Assembly: GCF_000725485.1 (NCBI RefSeq)
Contig: NZ_JOAG01000040.1
Location: forward strand, 1-64,000
Origin: Nonomuraea candida
GTDB taxonomy: Bacteria > Actinomycetota > Actinomycetes > Streptosporangiales > Streptosporangiaceae
DNA: 64,000 nucleotides
Direction: 5' to 3'
The translations under genes were made by a program, and so were the position numbers. Positions 15,690 through 24,746 of the stretch are shown in pieces. Each line of letters opens with the position of its first letter. Position 1 is the stretch's first letter. The notes beneath the pieces were generated by a model. The model was given only the letters and a program-made list of their open reading frames with translations. It was not told the origin of the DNA and did not search any database.

Positions 15690-16814
15690 TCAGGGACGAA
15701 CGTGGGCTTCCGGGGCGAACGCCGCCAGCTCCGGCACGGTCGCGCCGTCCAGGATCGAGCGGGCCAGCGCGTCCCCCGTGAAGGGCGCCATCGTCAGCCC
15801 CGCCGCCCCGAACCCCGTCACCACGTGCAGCCCGGCGACGCCCGGCAGCGCGCCCGCGACGGGCACGTTCGGCGAGGCCAGAGGGCGCAGCCCGACGCGG
15901 GTCTCGACGAGCGTCGCCTCGGCCAGCCCCGGCGCGATGCGCAGCGCGTCGGACAACACCTGCCACTGCCCGCGCGCGGTCACCCGCACGTCGAAGCCGC
16001 TGCCCGTCTCCCTGGTCGCCCCGACCGCCACCCGCGAGTCGTCGAAGGCCACCAGGTAGTGGTGCGACAGCGGGTCCACCGACGGCCAGCCGCTGGTGTC
16101 CACGCCGTCGAGCCGCAGGTGGGTGATCTGGCCGCGCTGCGGCTCGACCGCCAGCTTCAGCCCGTACGGCGCCAGCACCTCGTTCGCCCAGGCGCCCGAG
16201 GCCACCAGCACGTCGTCGCCCTCCAGCGTCTCGGCGCCCACCTCGACCAGGGGCGCCGCGTGCGGGCGCGGCGCCAGCACGGCCCGGCCGCGCACCCGCC
16301 GGGCGCCGTGGCGGGCCGCGCCCTGGAGCAGGGCGTCGCGCATGACGCGGCCGTCCACCAGGGCGCCGCCGGAGATGAACACGCCCTCCAGGCCGGGGGC
16401 GAGCACGGGCACCAGGGCGCGCACCTCATCATTGCCGATGCGCCGCACCTCCCCCACGGCGCCGCCGGCCGCGCCCGCGCGGGCCTCGACCCGGGCCTGC
16501 GCCTCGGCCAGCCTGGCGGGGTCCTCGTGGACGAGCAGCGCGCCGGTGCGCCGGTAGTCGGTGCGCGTCACGCCCGCCTCGCCCAGCAGCGCGACGGCCT
16601 CGGGGTAGTAGGCCGCGCCCGCCGCGTACAGGTCGTAGTACGGGCCCTCGGCGGTGGTGGCCCAGGGCGAGATGATGCCCGCGCCCGCCGCCGTGGCCTG
16701 CCCGTCCGCGCCGGAGTCCACGACCGTGACGGCCGCTCCCCTGCGGGCCAGCGCGAAGGCGGCGCTCGCGCCGGCGATGCCGCTGCCGATGACGATGACG
16801 CGGTGTGCTGCCAA
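15690..16814 (-). CDS. FAD-dependent amino-acid oxidoreductase (DAO family)
   Basis: About 374 aa. The N-terminal dinucleotide fold VIVIGSGIAGASAAFALARRG binds FAD, and the C-terminal VTGFGAAGLTMAPFTG completes the DAO/D-amino-acid dehydrogenase-like fold. TTG 16814 is preferred as start because the FAD motif follows within five residues and GGGAGAG lies upstream; an ATG at 16883 would add an unlikely Arg/Ser-rich extension. Likely oxidises an amino acid or amine; substrate unknown. It is divergent from terC. Confidence 0.85.
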   Translation of the reverse strand: MAAHRVIVIGSGIAGASAAFALARRGAAVTVVDSGADGQATAAGAGIISPWATTAEGPYYDLYAAGAAYYPEAVALLGEAGVTRTDYRRTGALLVHEDPARLAEAQARVEARAGAAGGAVGEVRRIGNDEVRALVPVLAPGLEGVFISGGALVDGRVMRDALLQGAARHGARRVRGRAVLAPRPHAAPLVEVGAETLEGDDVLVASGAWANEVLAPYGLKLAVEPQRGQITHLRLDGVDTSGWPSVDPLSHHYLVAFDDSRVAVGATRETGSGFDVRVTARGQWQVLSDALRIAPGLAEATLVETRVGLRPLASPNVPVAGALPGVAGLHVVTGFGAAGLTMAPFTGDALARSILDGATVPELAAFAPEAHVRP

Positions 16815-17005
16815 GATCTTTCTCTCCCGTCTTTCCCGTGGTCCCCGGCTGCTCCCGGGATCCGCACTCCGCAGGCTATCCACGGCGCGCGGCGCGGCCC
16901 CCGGCGGGCTTGGGTGCCGCGAGACCGGGTACCACCTGCGACGACAGACACGCGACCGTGCCCGTCGCCGCCCTCCACGACGGCCCGCACACCTGGAGCC
17001 GCTGG

Positions 17006-18181
17006 ATGGACGTGACCGCCGCTGTGTGGTGGCTGACGATTCTCGGGATCGTCGGGCTGCTGGTGTTCGACTTCGTCTTCCACGTCCGCAAGTCGCACGT
17101 CCCCACGCTGCGCGAGGCGTCGATCTGGTCGGCCCTGTACGTCGGCATCGCCCTGCTGTTCGGCGTCGGCGTCTGGGCGTTCGGCGGGGCCGACCCGGGA
17201 GCGGAGTATTTCGCCGGTTACGTCACCGAGAAGGCGCTGTCGGTCGACAACCTGTTCGTCTTCCTCGTCATCCTGGCCAGTTTCAAGGTGCCGCGCGCCG
17301 ACCAGCAGAAGGCGCTGCTGTTCGGCATCGTCTTCTCGCTGATCGCCAGGAGCGGGTTCATCCTGGTCGGGGCGGCGCTGATCAACATGTTCGCGTGGGT
17401 CTTCTACCTCTTCGGGCTCATCCTGCTGCTCACGGCGGGCAACCTGATCAAGCCCGAGGGCGAGGAGAGCCACTCCCCCGACAACTTCATGGTCCGCGCG
17501 GCGCGCCGCCTGCTGCACACCAGCGACCGGTACGACGGCGACAAGCTCTTCACCGTCCAGGACGGCAAGCGCGTCATGACGCCGATGCTGCTTGTCATGA
17601 TCGCCATCGGCGGCACGGACATCCTGTTCGCCCTGGACTCGATCCCGGCCATCTTCGGCCTCACCCAGAACGTCTACCTCGTCTTCACCGCCACCGCGTT
17701 CTCGCTGCTGGGCCTGCGGCAGCTCTACTTCCTCATCGACGGGCTGCTGGACCGGCTGATCTACCTCACCTACGGCCTGGCCGTCATCCTCGGCTTCATC
17801 GGGGTCAAGCTGATCCTGCACGCCCTGCACGAGAACAACGTGCCGTTCATCAACGACGGCGAGCCGGTGAAGGTGGCCGAGATCAGCACGGGGCTGTCCC
17901 TGTCGGTGATCATCGGGGTGCTGCTGGTGACGGTGGTGGCCTCGCTGGCCAGCATGAAGGGCCGGGTGCAGAACACGGTGTCCGCGGCACGCCGGTACGC
18001 GCAGGCGTACCTCGACGTCGAGCAGGACCCGGAGGTGCGCGAGGAGATCTACGGCAAGCTGCTCGCCGAGGAGGCGCGGCTCAGGATGTTCCCCGAGAAG
18101 CACCGGGCGGGGATCCGCGAGCAGGACAAGCTGATGGGCCTGCTGCGCCGCGCCCACGAGCAGCACGACCGCCACCCCTGA
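17006..18181 (+). CDS. TerC-family integral membrane protein
   Basis: 391 aa with eight or nine transmembrane helices. The TerC acidic signatures EKALSVDNLFVFLVI and ILFALDSIPAIFG are intact, and the C-terminal cytoplasmic tail is long and charged. TerC proteins are linked to tellurite resistance and to manganese export or metalation of secreted enzymes. ATG 17006 (DVTAAVWWLTILG) matches the family's usual start. An in-frame GTG at 16958 is possible. I looked for a yybP-ykoY manganese riboswitch upstream and could not recognise one. Confidence 0.9.
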   Translation: MDVTAAVWWLTILGIVGLLVFDFVFHVRKSHVPTLREASIWSALYVGIALLFGVGVWAFGGADPGAEYFAGYVTEKALSVDNLFVFLVILASFKVPRADQQKALLFGIVFSLIARSGFILVGAALINMFAWVFYLFGLILLLTAGNLIKPEGEESHSPDNFMVRAARRLLHTSDRYDGDKLFTVQDGKRVMTPMLLVMIAIGGTDILFALDSIPAIFGLTQNVYLVFTATAFSLLGLRQLYFLIDGLLDRLIYLTYGLAVILGFIGVKLILHALHENNVPFINDGEPVKVAEISTGLSLSVIIGVLLVTVVASLASMKGRVQNTVSAARRYAQAYLDVEQDPEVREEIYGKLLAEEARLRMFPEKHRAGIREQDKLMGLLRRAHEQHDRHP

Positions 18182-18185
18182 CCTG

Positions 18186-18242
18186 CCGGACGGGCCGGGG
18201 GCAGGGGGTCAGGGGTGGCGCCGGAACGCCCCGGCCCGCCGG
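18186..18242. terminator. Possible bidirectional terminator
   Basis: CCGGACGGGCCGGGG (18186-18200) is nearly complementary to CCCCGGCCCGCCGG (18229-18242) with a long loop. It occupies the short gap between the convergent terC and FtsH-like genes. Confidence 0.4.
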
Positions 18243-18251
18243 TCGTCCCGG

Positions 18252-21200
18252 CTACGGGCGGCGATCGGAGCCGCTGCCGCCGTAGCCGCTGCCGCTGCCG
18301 CTGCCGCTGCCGTTGCCGTTGCCGCCGTTGCCGCCGTTGCCGTTGCCGTAGCCGTAGCCGTCGTAGCCGAGCAGCCGCATCGCGGTGTCCGGGTCCATCG
18401 CCGCGGCCAGGAGCTGCGCCCTGGCGTGGGCCTGGTCACGCTCCCGCTCCGCCCTGACCCGTGCCGTACGGATGCCCTTGATCGCGACGTACGCCAGCCC
18501 CGTGCCCACGATCACCGCGACGACCAGCACGAACAGCAGGAGCAGCAGCCCCGGGGAGGCCACCCCCGGCGTGGCGGCCGTGGCGCCGCCGTCACGGTCG
18601 CCGGCCCCGCCGCCCGCCAGTGTGCCCGTCACGGCGAGCGCCGCGATGACGGACAGCGCCACGAGCCCGAGCAGGCTCGCCACGACCAGCCAGACCCTGT
18701 TCACGGCCCACCCGCGCGACGGCGGCGCGGCCGTGGACGTGGCCGTGGACGTGGCCGTGGACGTGGCCGTGGACGTGGCCGTGGACGTGGCCGTGGACGT
18801 GGCCGTGGACGTGGACCTGGACGTGGCCGTGGACGTGCCCACCACGACGGGCGCCGGCTCCGCCACGGGCCCGGCGGCCCGCGCGGGCGGGGCCGCGGCG
18901 GCCCACGGCACGAACTCCGGCCGCTCCCCCTGCTCGACCACCACCGGCCCTCGCACCGCCCCCCGCCCGGCCACCCCGGCCTGCCCCACCGGCTCCGACC
19001 GAACCGCACCGGAAGGCACAGCCGTGGGCGCGGAGCCGGGCGCGGGTGGGGAACCGGGCGCCGGTGCGGAGCCGGGCGCCGGTGCGGGGCCGAACGCGGG
19101 CGCGGCGCCAGGCGCCGGTGCAGAGCCGGGCGCGGGCGCGATGCTGGGCGCGCGTGGGGAAAGGAGGGCGGGGTGGGGGGTGTGGTAGGGCGGGTGGTGC
19201 TGGATGCGGGGCGCCGGGGGCGCGGAGTCGCCGGGCACTCTGCCGAAGGCCGCCGGCCGCCCGTGACCCGGCAGCTCACGCCCCATCCGCCCGTGCTCCC
19301 GGTGCGCCCTGACGGCGTCGCGGTGGTAGTCCTCCAGCTCCCGGTAGAAGGCGTCCGACGCGTAGACGGTCCCGTCCACGGACGGCCCCCGCTCCCGCCG
19401 CAGGACGGCGACCACGTCGTCCCCGTCGAGCGTCCGGTGCGTCTCCAGCGCGTGCGCCAGGCAGAGCACCTCTCTGCGCCGTGCCCGCAGCAGCTCCCCG
19501 GTCTTCTCCAGCAGCCGCGCGAGGGCCCCCTCGACATGCGCGGCGCGGCCCTCCAGGCGGCCCTCCGTGCGGCCCTCCATGCGGCCCTCACTGCGGCCGT
19601 CGGTGCCGCCGTCGGCGAGGTGCAGCTCCCGGAGGGCGGGCAGCGAGGCGAGGCCGGCCCCCATGCCCCAGCACGACTCCATCATCGCGCTCAGGCGGGT
19701 GGCGGAGTACAGGTCCCCGGAGACCCCGGAGGAGTGGTCGTCACCGTAGAACAGGCGCTCGCCGGCCAGCGAGGCGAGCGCGACCATGATGTCGGCCTCG
19801 TGCTCGCTCTTCCACCGGACGAACCGCTCCTCGGGCGGGATCGGGGCGACCATCCCGAGGTGGCCGGCGCCCTTCTCGATGGTGGCGACGTCGATCCCGA
19901 GGCCGGGACGGGTCGCGTACGCCACCACGGCGTGGCACGCCTCGTGCACGGCCACGGCGTGCCGTTCGCGCCCGGCGTACTCGACGTCCTCGGGCGGGTC
20001 GAAGCGCATGAGCCGCCGGGCGCGCAGCACGTCCGGCCAGGTGATGACCTCGCGCCCGTCGCGGGCGGCGGCGATGAGGGACTCGTTGACCAGGTCCTTC
20101 ATGGTGGCGCCGGTCGCGTACGGGGTCAGCGTGGCGAGCCGGTCGAGCTGCTCGCGGGTCAGCTCGTGCCACACCCTGCCGAAGTAGCCCTGGTAGGTGC
20201 GCACCCGTCCGGCCTTCGACGGATGGCCGACCCGGTGGACGCGGTCGATGCGGCCCGGCCGCAGCAGCGCCTCGTCCACCGACTCGGGCCGGTCGGCGGT
20301 CATGATGACGAGGACGCGGTGGTCGGGCGGCGGTTTGGGCCGCATGCCGAGCAGCGGGCGTACGGAGCGGTTGACGAACCCGCGCGGCTTCCTCAGGCCG
20401 GCCAGCTCGGCGAGCAGCGCCCGCAGCGCGCCGGAGCCCCCGCCCGGCGGGTCCGCGACCGCGGGGAGGCTGCCGGGCTCCGGCTCGCCGGGACCGCCGC
20501 CCCTGAAGGCGAGCAGCCGGCGGGCGTCCTCCGAAAGGTACGTCATGCCGTGGCAGCCGGCCGCCCCGGTCACGCCCGGCCCCGGCGCGTCCCGGCGGGC
20601 GGGACGGCCGCGCCCGCCGAGCGCGCCGGCCTCCTCGAACAGGACGACCACGCCGCCGTGCCGGAGCCCGAGCCGGCGCACCCTCCTGAACAGGGACCTG
20701 ACCCGCAGGGCGCCGGCGACCGGGCCCGCGAGCGCGGCCGAGTCGACCCACACGTACGGCTTGCCGCTCTCGCCGGCCACGGCCTCGGCGATGAGGGTCT
20801 TGCCGGTCCCCGGCGGTCCCCACAGGAGCAGGCCGCCGGGGACGTACCCGCCGCGCCGCTCGATCTCGCCGCGCCGCTCCACCAGGGCGAGGTGCTCGCG
20901 GATCCGCCCCACCACGTGGTCCTGCCCCCACACGTCCCGCAGCCTGGTGGCGAGGTCTCCGGGAAGGTACGTCTCCACGCCGCCCCTGGACAGGGACCAG
21001 GACAGCCAGGCGAGCGGGACGGCGACGAGCACGATCAGCACGATCGCGGCGGGCGGCAGCGCCTGCCAGAGCAGCACCACGGCCCGGGGCGGCGCGGTGA
21101 GCGGGCCGGTGTCCAGCACCGCCCCCAGCACCAGGACGATCAGCGCGACGAGGAGGGCGGCCTGCAGCGCCCGCGCGAGCCGGAACCGGCTCCAGTCGCC

Positions 21201-21554
21201 GAGGCGGCGGCGCGCCCACCGCTCGCACCCGCCGCAGATCCGCCCGCGCCACAGCCGGTCGTAGGCCGGCCAGTGCTCGGCGACCAGGACGTGCGCCTGC
21301 CGGACGGTCTCGGCGCCGAGCAGCCAGAAGATCCACTGATGGTCCCGCGCGATCCACCGCGCGGCCTCGGGGAAGGTGATGATGCCCTCGAAGTCGGCCA
21401 TCGCCTTCCAGATCAGGACGAGGTAGGCGGCGACGAGCGCGGCGAGCAGCCGGCTCCGCTCCCGGAACCGCAGCCTCCTCCTGTGCGCGGGGTCCCGGCC
21501 TGCGGGCCCGCTGCCGGGGGCGCGCAGCCCTCCCTGGTACGTGGTCATGGTCAA
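18252..21554 (-). CDS. FtsH-like membrane AAA+/M41 metalloprotease with repeat-rich C-terminal extension
   Basis: 1100 aa. Three N-terminal hydrophobic helices (about 34-50, 130-147, 167-187) precede an AAA+ domain with Walker A GPPGTGKT (246-253). Walker B reads VVVLFEEA, so the usual Asp is Glu. The M41 zinc site HEACH (537-541) and the third ligand Asp in SGDLYSAT (about 614) are present, so proteolysis is plausible. Beyond about residue 790 a low-complexity tail (APAPGS units, TSTA repeats) leads to two more membrane helices and a YGYGNGNGG-type end. Normal FtsH is about 650 aa and lacks this tail. Start TTG 21554 has GGGGAG 5 nt upstream; ATG 21548 is also possible. It follows a lipoprotein gene by 10 bp. 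Confidence 0.8.
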   Translation of the reverse strand: MTMTTYQGGLRAPGSGPAGRDPAHRRRLRFRERSRLLAALVAAYLVLIWKAMADFEGIITFPEAARWIARDHQWIFWLLGAETVRQAHVLVAEHWPAYDRLWRGRICGGCERWARRRLGDWSRFRLARALQAALLVALIVLVLGAVLDTGPLTAPPRAVVLLWQALPPAAIVLIVLVAVPLAWLSWSLSRGGVETYLPGDLATRLRDVWGQDHVVGRIREHLALVERRGEIERRGGYVPGGLLLWGPPGTGKTLIAEAVAGESGKPYVWVDSAALAGPVAGALRVRSLFRRVRRLGLRHGGVVVLFEEAGALGGRGRPARRDAPGPGVTGAAGCHGMTYLSEDARRLLAFRGGGPGEPEPGSLPAVADPPGGGSGALRALLAELAGLRKPRGFVNRSVRPLLGMRPKPPPDHRVLVIMTADRPESVDEALLRPGRIDRVHRVGHPSKAGRVRTYQGYFGRVWHELTREQLDRLATLTPYATGATMKDLVNESLIAAARDGREVITWPDVLRARRLMRFDPPEDVEYAGRERHAVAVHEACHAVVAYATRPGLGIDVATIEKGAGHLGMVAPIPPEERFVRWKSEHEADIMVALASLAGERLFYGDDHSSGVSGDLYSATRLSAMMESCWGMGAGLASLPALRELHLADGGTDGRSEGRMEGRTEGRLEGRAAHVEGALARLLEKTGELLRARRREVLCLAHALETHRTLDGDDVVAVLRRERGPSVDGTVYASDAFYRELEDYHRDAVRAHREHGRMGRELPGHGRPAAFGRVPGDSAPPAPRIQHHPPYHTPHPALLSPRAPSIAPAPGSAPAPGAAPAFGPAPAPGSAPAPGSPPAPGSAPTAVPSGAVRSEPVGQAGVAGRGAVRGPVVVEQGERPEFVPWAAAAPPARAAGPVAEPAPVVVGTSTATSRSTSTATSTATSTATSTATSTATSTATSTAAPPSRGWAVNRVWLVVASLLGLVALSVIAALAVTGTLAGGGAGDRDGGATAATPGVASPGLLLLLFVLVVAVIVGTGLAYVAIKGIRTARVRAERERDQAHARAQLLAAAMDPDTAMRLLGYDGYGYGNGNGGNGGNGNGSGSGSGSGYGGSGSDRRP
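18733..18840 (-). repeat. Nine 12-bp tandem repeats coding a Thr/Ser/Ala linker
   Basis: Nine units of GTGGACGTGGCC (last three degenerate) run without gaps. On the coding strand they give a (TSTA)n linker in the FtsH-like protein, directly before its C-terminal membrane helices. Slippage would change linker length in steps of four residues. Confidence 0.85.
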
Positions 21555-21564
21555 TGGCGCTCCC

Positions 21565-22242
21565 CTATCCAGGCGACCGGAGCAGCTTGAAGGAGCTCGC
21601 GATCTGGTCGAACTCCGCGGCGCGCTTGCGGTGGCAGGTCGACCGGCAGCCGATGAGCAGGACGGAGACCGTGGCGCCCCGCCCGTCGAGGACGGCGGTG
21701 TGGTCGAACGTCTGTGTGTCGCGGCCGATCTGGTAGCTGAAGCGGACGCGCACGCCTCTGGCGCCGTCGTCCAGGGTCAGGACCTCGTCGCTGATGGGCT
21801 CGAAGTCGTGGAGGAGCGGCGGCCGGCCCGTCATCACCGCCTGCTGCAGATAGGCCCGGCGCGTGTCCCGCGTCACCGGCAGGATGAAGTCGCGCAGCCT
21901 GTTCAGGGAGATAGAGTCCCGTTGCTCTGCGGTGAGCTGGTGCACGGTGGCGTAGACGAACGGCTCCGCCGAGCCGAGCAGGTGCTCGACCGACGGGTCG
22001 GCCGACCGGTCGAAGGCGGTCGACCAGACCCGCTGGGCCCGCAGCAGCGCGGCCTGGGAGTCGGGATGGTCGCCCGTCAGGTAGAGCTCGATGGGGCTCG
22101 CGTCGAGCCGCGTGAACGTGGCCGGCACCTTGAAATACGTGGTCCCGGCCCTGTCCTTCACGTAGGTGAACTCCGGCTGCCCGCACGCGGACGCCGCCAG
22201 GATCGCGGCCGTGAGCGCGACCAGAGCCCGTGCCTTTTTCAC
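21565..22242 (-). CDS. Secreted lipoprotein upstream of the FtsH-like protease
   Basis: 225 aa with a type II signal peptide: KKAR, a hydrophobic core, and the lipobox LAASAC (Cys about residue 20). The mature part ends EFDQIASSFKLLRSPG, resembling PsbP/Mog1-like lipoproteins; family assignment is tentative. It is transcribed just ahead of the FtsH-like gene with 10 bp between them, so both probably work at the membrane together. ATG 22242 is the natural start. Confidence 0.75.
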   Translation of the reverse strand: MKKARALVALTAAILAASACGQPEFTYVKDRAGTTYFKVPATFTRLDASPIELYLTGDHPDSQAALLRAQRVWSTAFDRSADPSVEHLLGSAEPFVYATVHQLTAEQRDSISLNRLRDFILPVTRDTRRAYLQQAVMTGRPPLLHDFEPISDEVLTLDDGARGVRVRFSYQIGRDTQTFDHTAVLDGRGATVSVLLIGCRSTCHRKRAAEFDQIASSFKLLRSPG

Positions 22243-22492
22243 GAGGGCCTACCTCCGGCTTTACGGACCGACGGAGTTGTTGTGCCCGCTTTCAGATGGA
22301 ATGAGCCCTATGTGCGGTGAGAAATCTTGACCAAATCTTGGCCGTAGGCTGGCTTTACTCGTTACAGATCCTCCGGCCGCCTACGTCTGGGTGATGCCGC
22401 CGCGCGGCAACGTTCGTGCAACCCCCATTGGTTCAACACGGGAAGTAGCGAAAGATATGAGGATCTCCTTCCGACACCCCCGGAGCGCGCAA

Positions 22493-22828
22493 ATGACTGA
22501 ACCCGCCATGGAGACCGTCGACTCCTTCGGCCTGACCGCCGAGCGTCAGTTCGCCGACGTCTGGTCGAGGCCGGTCCTGTCGGTCAAGGAGCGCCGCCTG
22601 CTCCTCATCGGGCTCCTCGTCGGCCAGGGGCTGCACGAGATGACGGACGTGCAGCTCGACGTCGCGCTGCGCGCCGGCGAGACGAGCGAGGCCGAGCTGC
22701 GGGAGGTCGTGGTCTTCCTCACCCACTACGCGGGCTGGGCCCGGGGGGCGAAGCTGAACGACCAGGTGGAGGCGCTGATCGAACGGGTCAGGCGGGATCG
22801 ATGCGATAGACCGGGCCCTGGAGACTGA
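22493..22828 (+). CDS. Carboxymuconolactone decarboxylase (CMD)-fold protein
   Basis: 111 aa from ATG 22493. It reads FADVWSRPVLSVKERRLLLI, then VVVFLTHYAGWARGAKLND, a PcaC/CMD-like all-helical fold. The redox CxxC of AhpD proteins is absent, so a peroxidase role is unlikely. GGAG sits about 9 nt upstream; ATG 22457 is an earlier in-frame option. Its 3' end overlaps the convergent sugar dehydrogenase gene by 41 bp. Substrate unknown. Confidence 0.82.
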   Translation: MTEPAMETVDSFGLTAERQFADVWSRPVLSVKERRLLLIGLLVGQGLHEMTDVQLDVALRAGETSEAELREVVVFLTHYAGWARGAKLNDQVEALIERVRRDRCDRPGPGD

Positions 22829-23933
22829 GCGCGTACAGCTCGCCGTCGGGGCCCTCGCCGAACGACGAGAGCTGCTCCACCTCGCCCACCTCGGCCGAGG
22901 CGGCCGGATCGGCCACCGGCGCGGCCCTGACCCAGCCGGCGCAGAAGTCGCCGTACAGGAACCGGCCCCGCAACCAGGGGATCTTCTCGCCGCGGTAGAC
23001 GTGGCCGGCGATGACCGAGCAGTTGCCGCCCTCCTTGAGCGGGTAGACGATCACGGGGTCGACGAGGCCGGCCCCTCCCCCGCCGCCCTGGAAGGGCTCC
23101 TTGCCCTCGCGCAGGTTCCAGCCGTAGTTCTCGCCGCCCTTCGAGCCGGCCGGCTGGTGGTCGACCTCCTCCCACGCGTTCTGCCCGACGTCGCCGATCC
23201 ACAGGTCGCCGGTCTCCCGGTCGAAGCTGAACCGCCAGGGGTTGCGCAGGCCGTAGGCCCAGATCTCCGGCCGCGCGCCCGCCCTGCCGACGAACGGGTT
23301 GTCCTCGGGCACGGTGTACGGCCTGCCGCGCGGGTCGATGCGCAGGATCTTGCCCAGCAGCGTGCCCAGGTCCTGGCCGTTGCCCTGGGGGTCGCCCGCG
23401 CTGCCGCCGTCGCCGAGCGCGATGTAGAGGTGGCCGTCGGGGCCGAAGGCGAGCTGGCCGCCGTTGTGGTTGGCGTACGGCTGGTCCTGGGTGAGCACGT
23501 CGCGCCTGGCGGTGGCCCGCTCCCCGTCGTAGGCCCATTCGGTGACGTGGGTGCGGCCGGCGGCGTCGGTCCAGTCGAGGTAGACCCAGCGGCCGGTGGG
23601 GTGGAAGGCGACGCCGAGCAGCCCCTGCTCGTTGCCCGTGCTCACCTCGCCGGACAGGTCGATCACGGTCGTGCCGTCGGTGGTGCGCAGCCGGCCCGTC
23701 TTCTCGGCCACGTAGAGCCGGTCGTCGCCCTTGCGCACGGCGAAGGCGACCGGCTGCTCCAGCTCGGCGATGCGGGTGAACCGCAGCCGCTCCGGCGCGG
23801 GGGCCGCGGACGCGGACGGCCGCGGGGCGGTCGCCCCGGGGGCGTGGGTGGCCGAGCCCGCCGGCGCTTGCGAAGCACACGCGGTGAGGGCCGCCAGGAG
23901 GAGTACTGCCACGACGAGGCGCACGTCGTCCAT
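22788..23933 (-). CDS. PQQ-dependent sugar dehydrogenase-like lipoprotein
   Basis: 381 aa. A lipobox LTACAS follows a short hydrophobic signal, so the protein is exported and lipid-anchored. The glucose/sorbosone dehydrogenase beta-propeller is recognised by ANHNGGQLAFGPDGHLYI, ALGDGGSAGDPQGNGQDL, GKILRIDPRG and AYGLRNPWRFSFD. Family members oxidise sugars or other polyols with PQQ outside the membrane. It shares a 26-bp divergent intergenic region with the SDR gene and overlaps the CMD gene at its 3' end. Confidence 0.9.
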   Translation of the reverse strand: MDDVRLVVAVLLLAALTACASQAPAGSATHAPGATAPRPSASAAPAPERLRFTRIAELEQPVAFAVRKGDDRLYVAEKTGRLRTTDGTTVIDLSGEVSTGNEQGLLGVAFHPTGRWVYLDWTDAAGRTHVTEWAYDGERATARRDVLTQDQPYANHNGGQLAFGPDGHLYIALGDGGSAGDPQGNGQDLGTLLGKILRIDPRGRPYTVPEDNPFVGRAGARPEIWAYGLRNPWRFSFDRETGDLWIGDVGQNAWEEVDHQPAGSKGGENYGWNLREGKEPFQGGGGGAGLVDPVIVYPLKEGGNCSVIAGHVYRGEKIPWLRGRFLYGDFCAGWVRAAPVADPAASAEVGEVEQLSSFGEGPDGELYALSLQGPVYRIDPA

Positions 23934-23959
23934 CCTGCCACGGACGTTAGGGTGCAGGC
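23934..23959. promoter_or_regulatory. Overlapping divergent promoters in 26 bp
   Basis: On the plus strand TAGGGT (23948-23953) lies 6 nt before ATG 23960 of the SDR gene. On the minus strand TAACGT, overlapping it, lies about 10 nt before the sugar dehydrogenase ATG (23933). The two -10 elements share bases, so polymerase binding should be mutually exclusive. Confidence 0.5.
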
Positions 23960-24709
23960 ATGCCTACCGCACTGATCACTGGCGCGACCTCCGGAATCGG
24001 CGCCGCCTTCGCCCGGCGCCTGGCCGCCGACGCCTACTCCCTCGTCCTCGTGGCCCGCGACGAACTGCGCCTGACCAGGACCGCCGACCAGCTCAAGCTC
24101 CGCTACGGCGTGAGCGTCGAGGTGCTGCCCGCCGACCTGGCCACCGAGGAGGGCCTGTCCAGGGTGGAGTCGAGGTTGCGCGACGGCGTCGACCTGCTGG
24201 TCAACAATGCCGGGTTCGGCAACGCGGGCCGGTTTCCGCACGTGCCGGTCGAGAACGAGGTCCGCATGCTGAAGGTGCACTGCGAGGCGGTGCTGCGGCT
24301 GACGCTGGCGGCGCTGCCGGGCATGCGGGAACGCGACCGGGGCGCGATCGTGAACGTGGCGTCGGTGGCGGCGTTCTTCACCCGCGGCACCTACAGCGCG
24401 TCCAAGGCGTGGGTGGTCAACTTCAGCGAGTCGGCCGCGAACGAGGTGGGCAACCCGCGCATCAGGATCATGGCGTTGTGCCCGGGTTTCGTGCGCACCG
24501 AGTTCCACCGGCGGGCCTCGATGGACGCCTCGGGCATCCCCGGCTTCCTGTGGCTGAAGGCCGACGACGTCGTGCGCGAGGCGATGCGCGACCTGGCGCT
24601 GGGCAGGCGGGTGTCGATCCCCGACCTGCGCTACAAGGCCATCGTGGCGGTCGGGCGGCTCGTGCCCCGGCGCCTGCAGGCCGCCGTGTCGTCGCGGATC
24701 GGCCGCTGA
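23960..24709 (+). CDS. Short-chain dehydrogenase/reductase
   Basis: 249 aa classical SDR. NAD(P) motif TGATSGIG at residues 7-14, structural NNAG, the catalytic Ser in NVASVAAF and YSASK (Tyr and Lys). The C-terminal part (ALCPGFVRTEFH) matches SDRs acting on fatty or polyketide-like substrates; the substrate is not evident. ATG 23960 seems leaderless, with TAGGGT 6 nt upstream. It is divergent from the sugar dehydrogenase and followed by two terminator hairpins. Confidence 0.92.
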   Translation: MPTALITGATSGIGAAFARRLAADAYSLVLVARDELRLTRTADQLKLRYGVSVEVLPADLATEEGLSRVESRLRDGVDLLVNNAGFGNAGRFPHVPVENEVRMLKVHCEAVLRLTLAALPGMRERDRGAIVNVASVAAFFTRGTYSASKAWVVNFSESAANEVGNPRIRIMALCPGFVRTEFHRRASMDASGIPGFLWLKADDVVREAMRDLALGRRVSIPDLRYKAIVAVGRLVPRRLQAAVSSRIGR

Positions 24710-24746
24710 CCTGCTTCAGCAGGCCCGCCGATCTGGGGGAAAGGAT

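Noticed and set aside
16815..17005. yybP-ykoY manganese riboswitch before terC
   Set aside because: No recognisable conserved loop; the short leader looks like an ordinary divergent promoter region.
18733..18840. Possible CRISPR-like array
   Set aside because: Units are 12 bp with no spacers and lie in frame inside a coding sequence.
18426..21590. Plus-strand frame opposite the FtsH-like gene
   Set aside because: Low-complexity shadow; the minus-strand protein has clear AAA and HEACH motifs.
22327..22355. TTGACC/TGGCTT as a -35/-10 promoter pair upstream of the CMD gene
   Set aside because: The -10 is too poor and several other spacings are equally possible.
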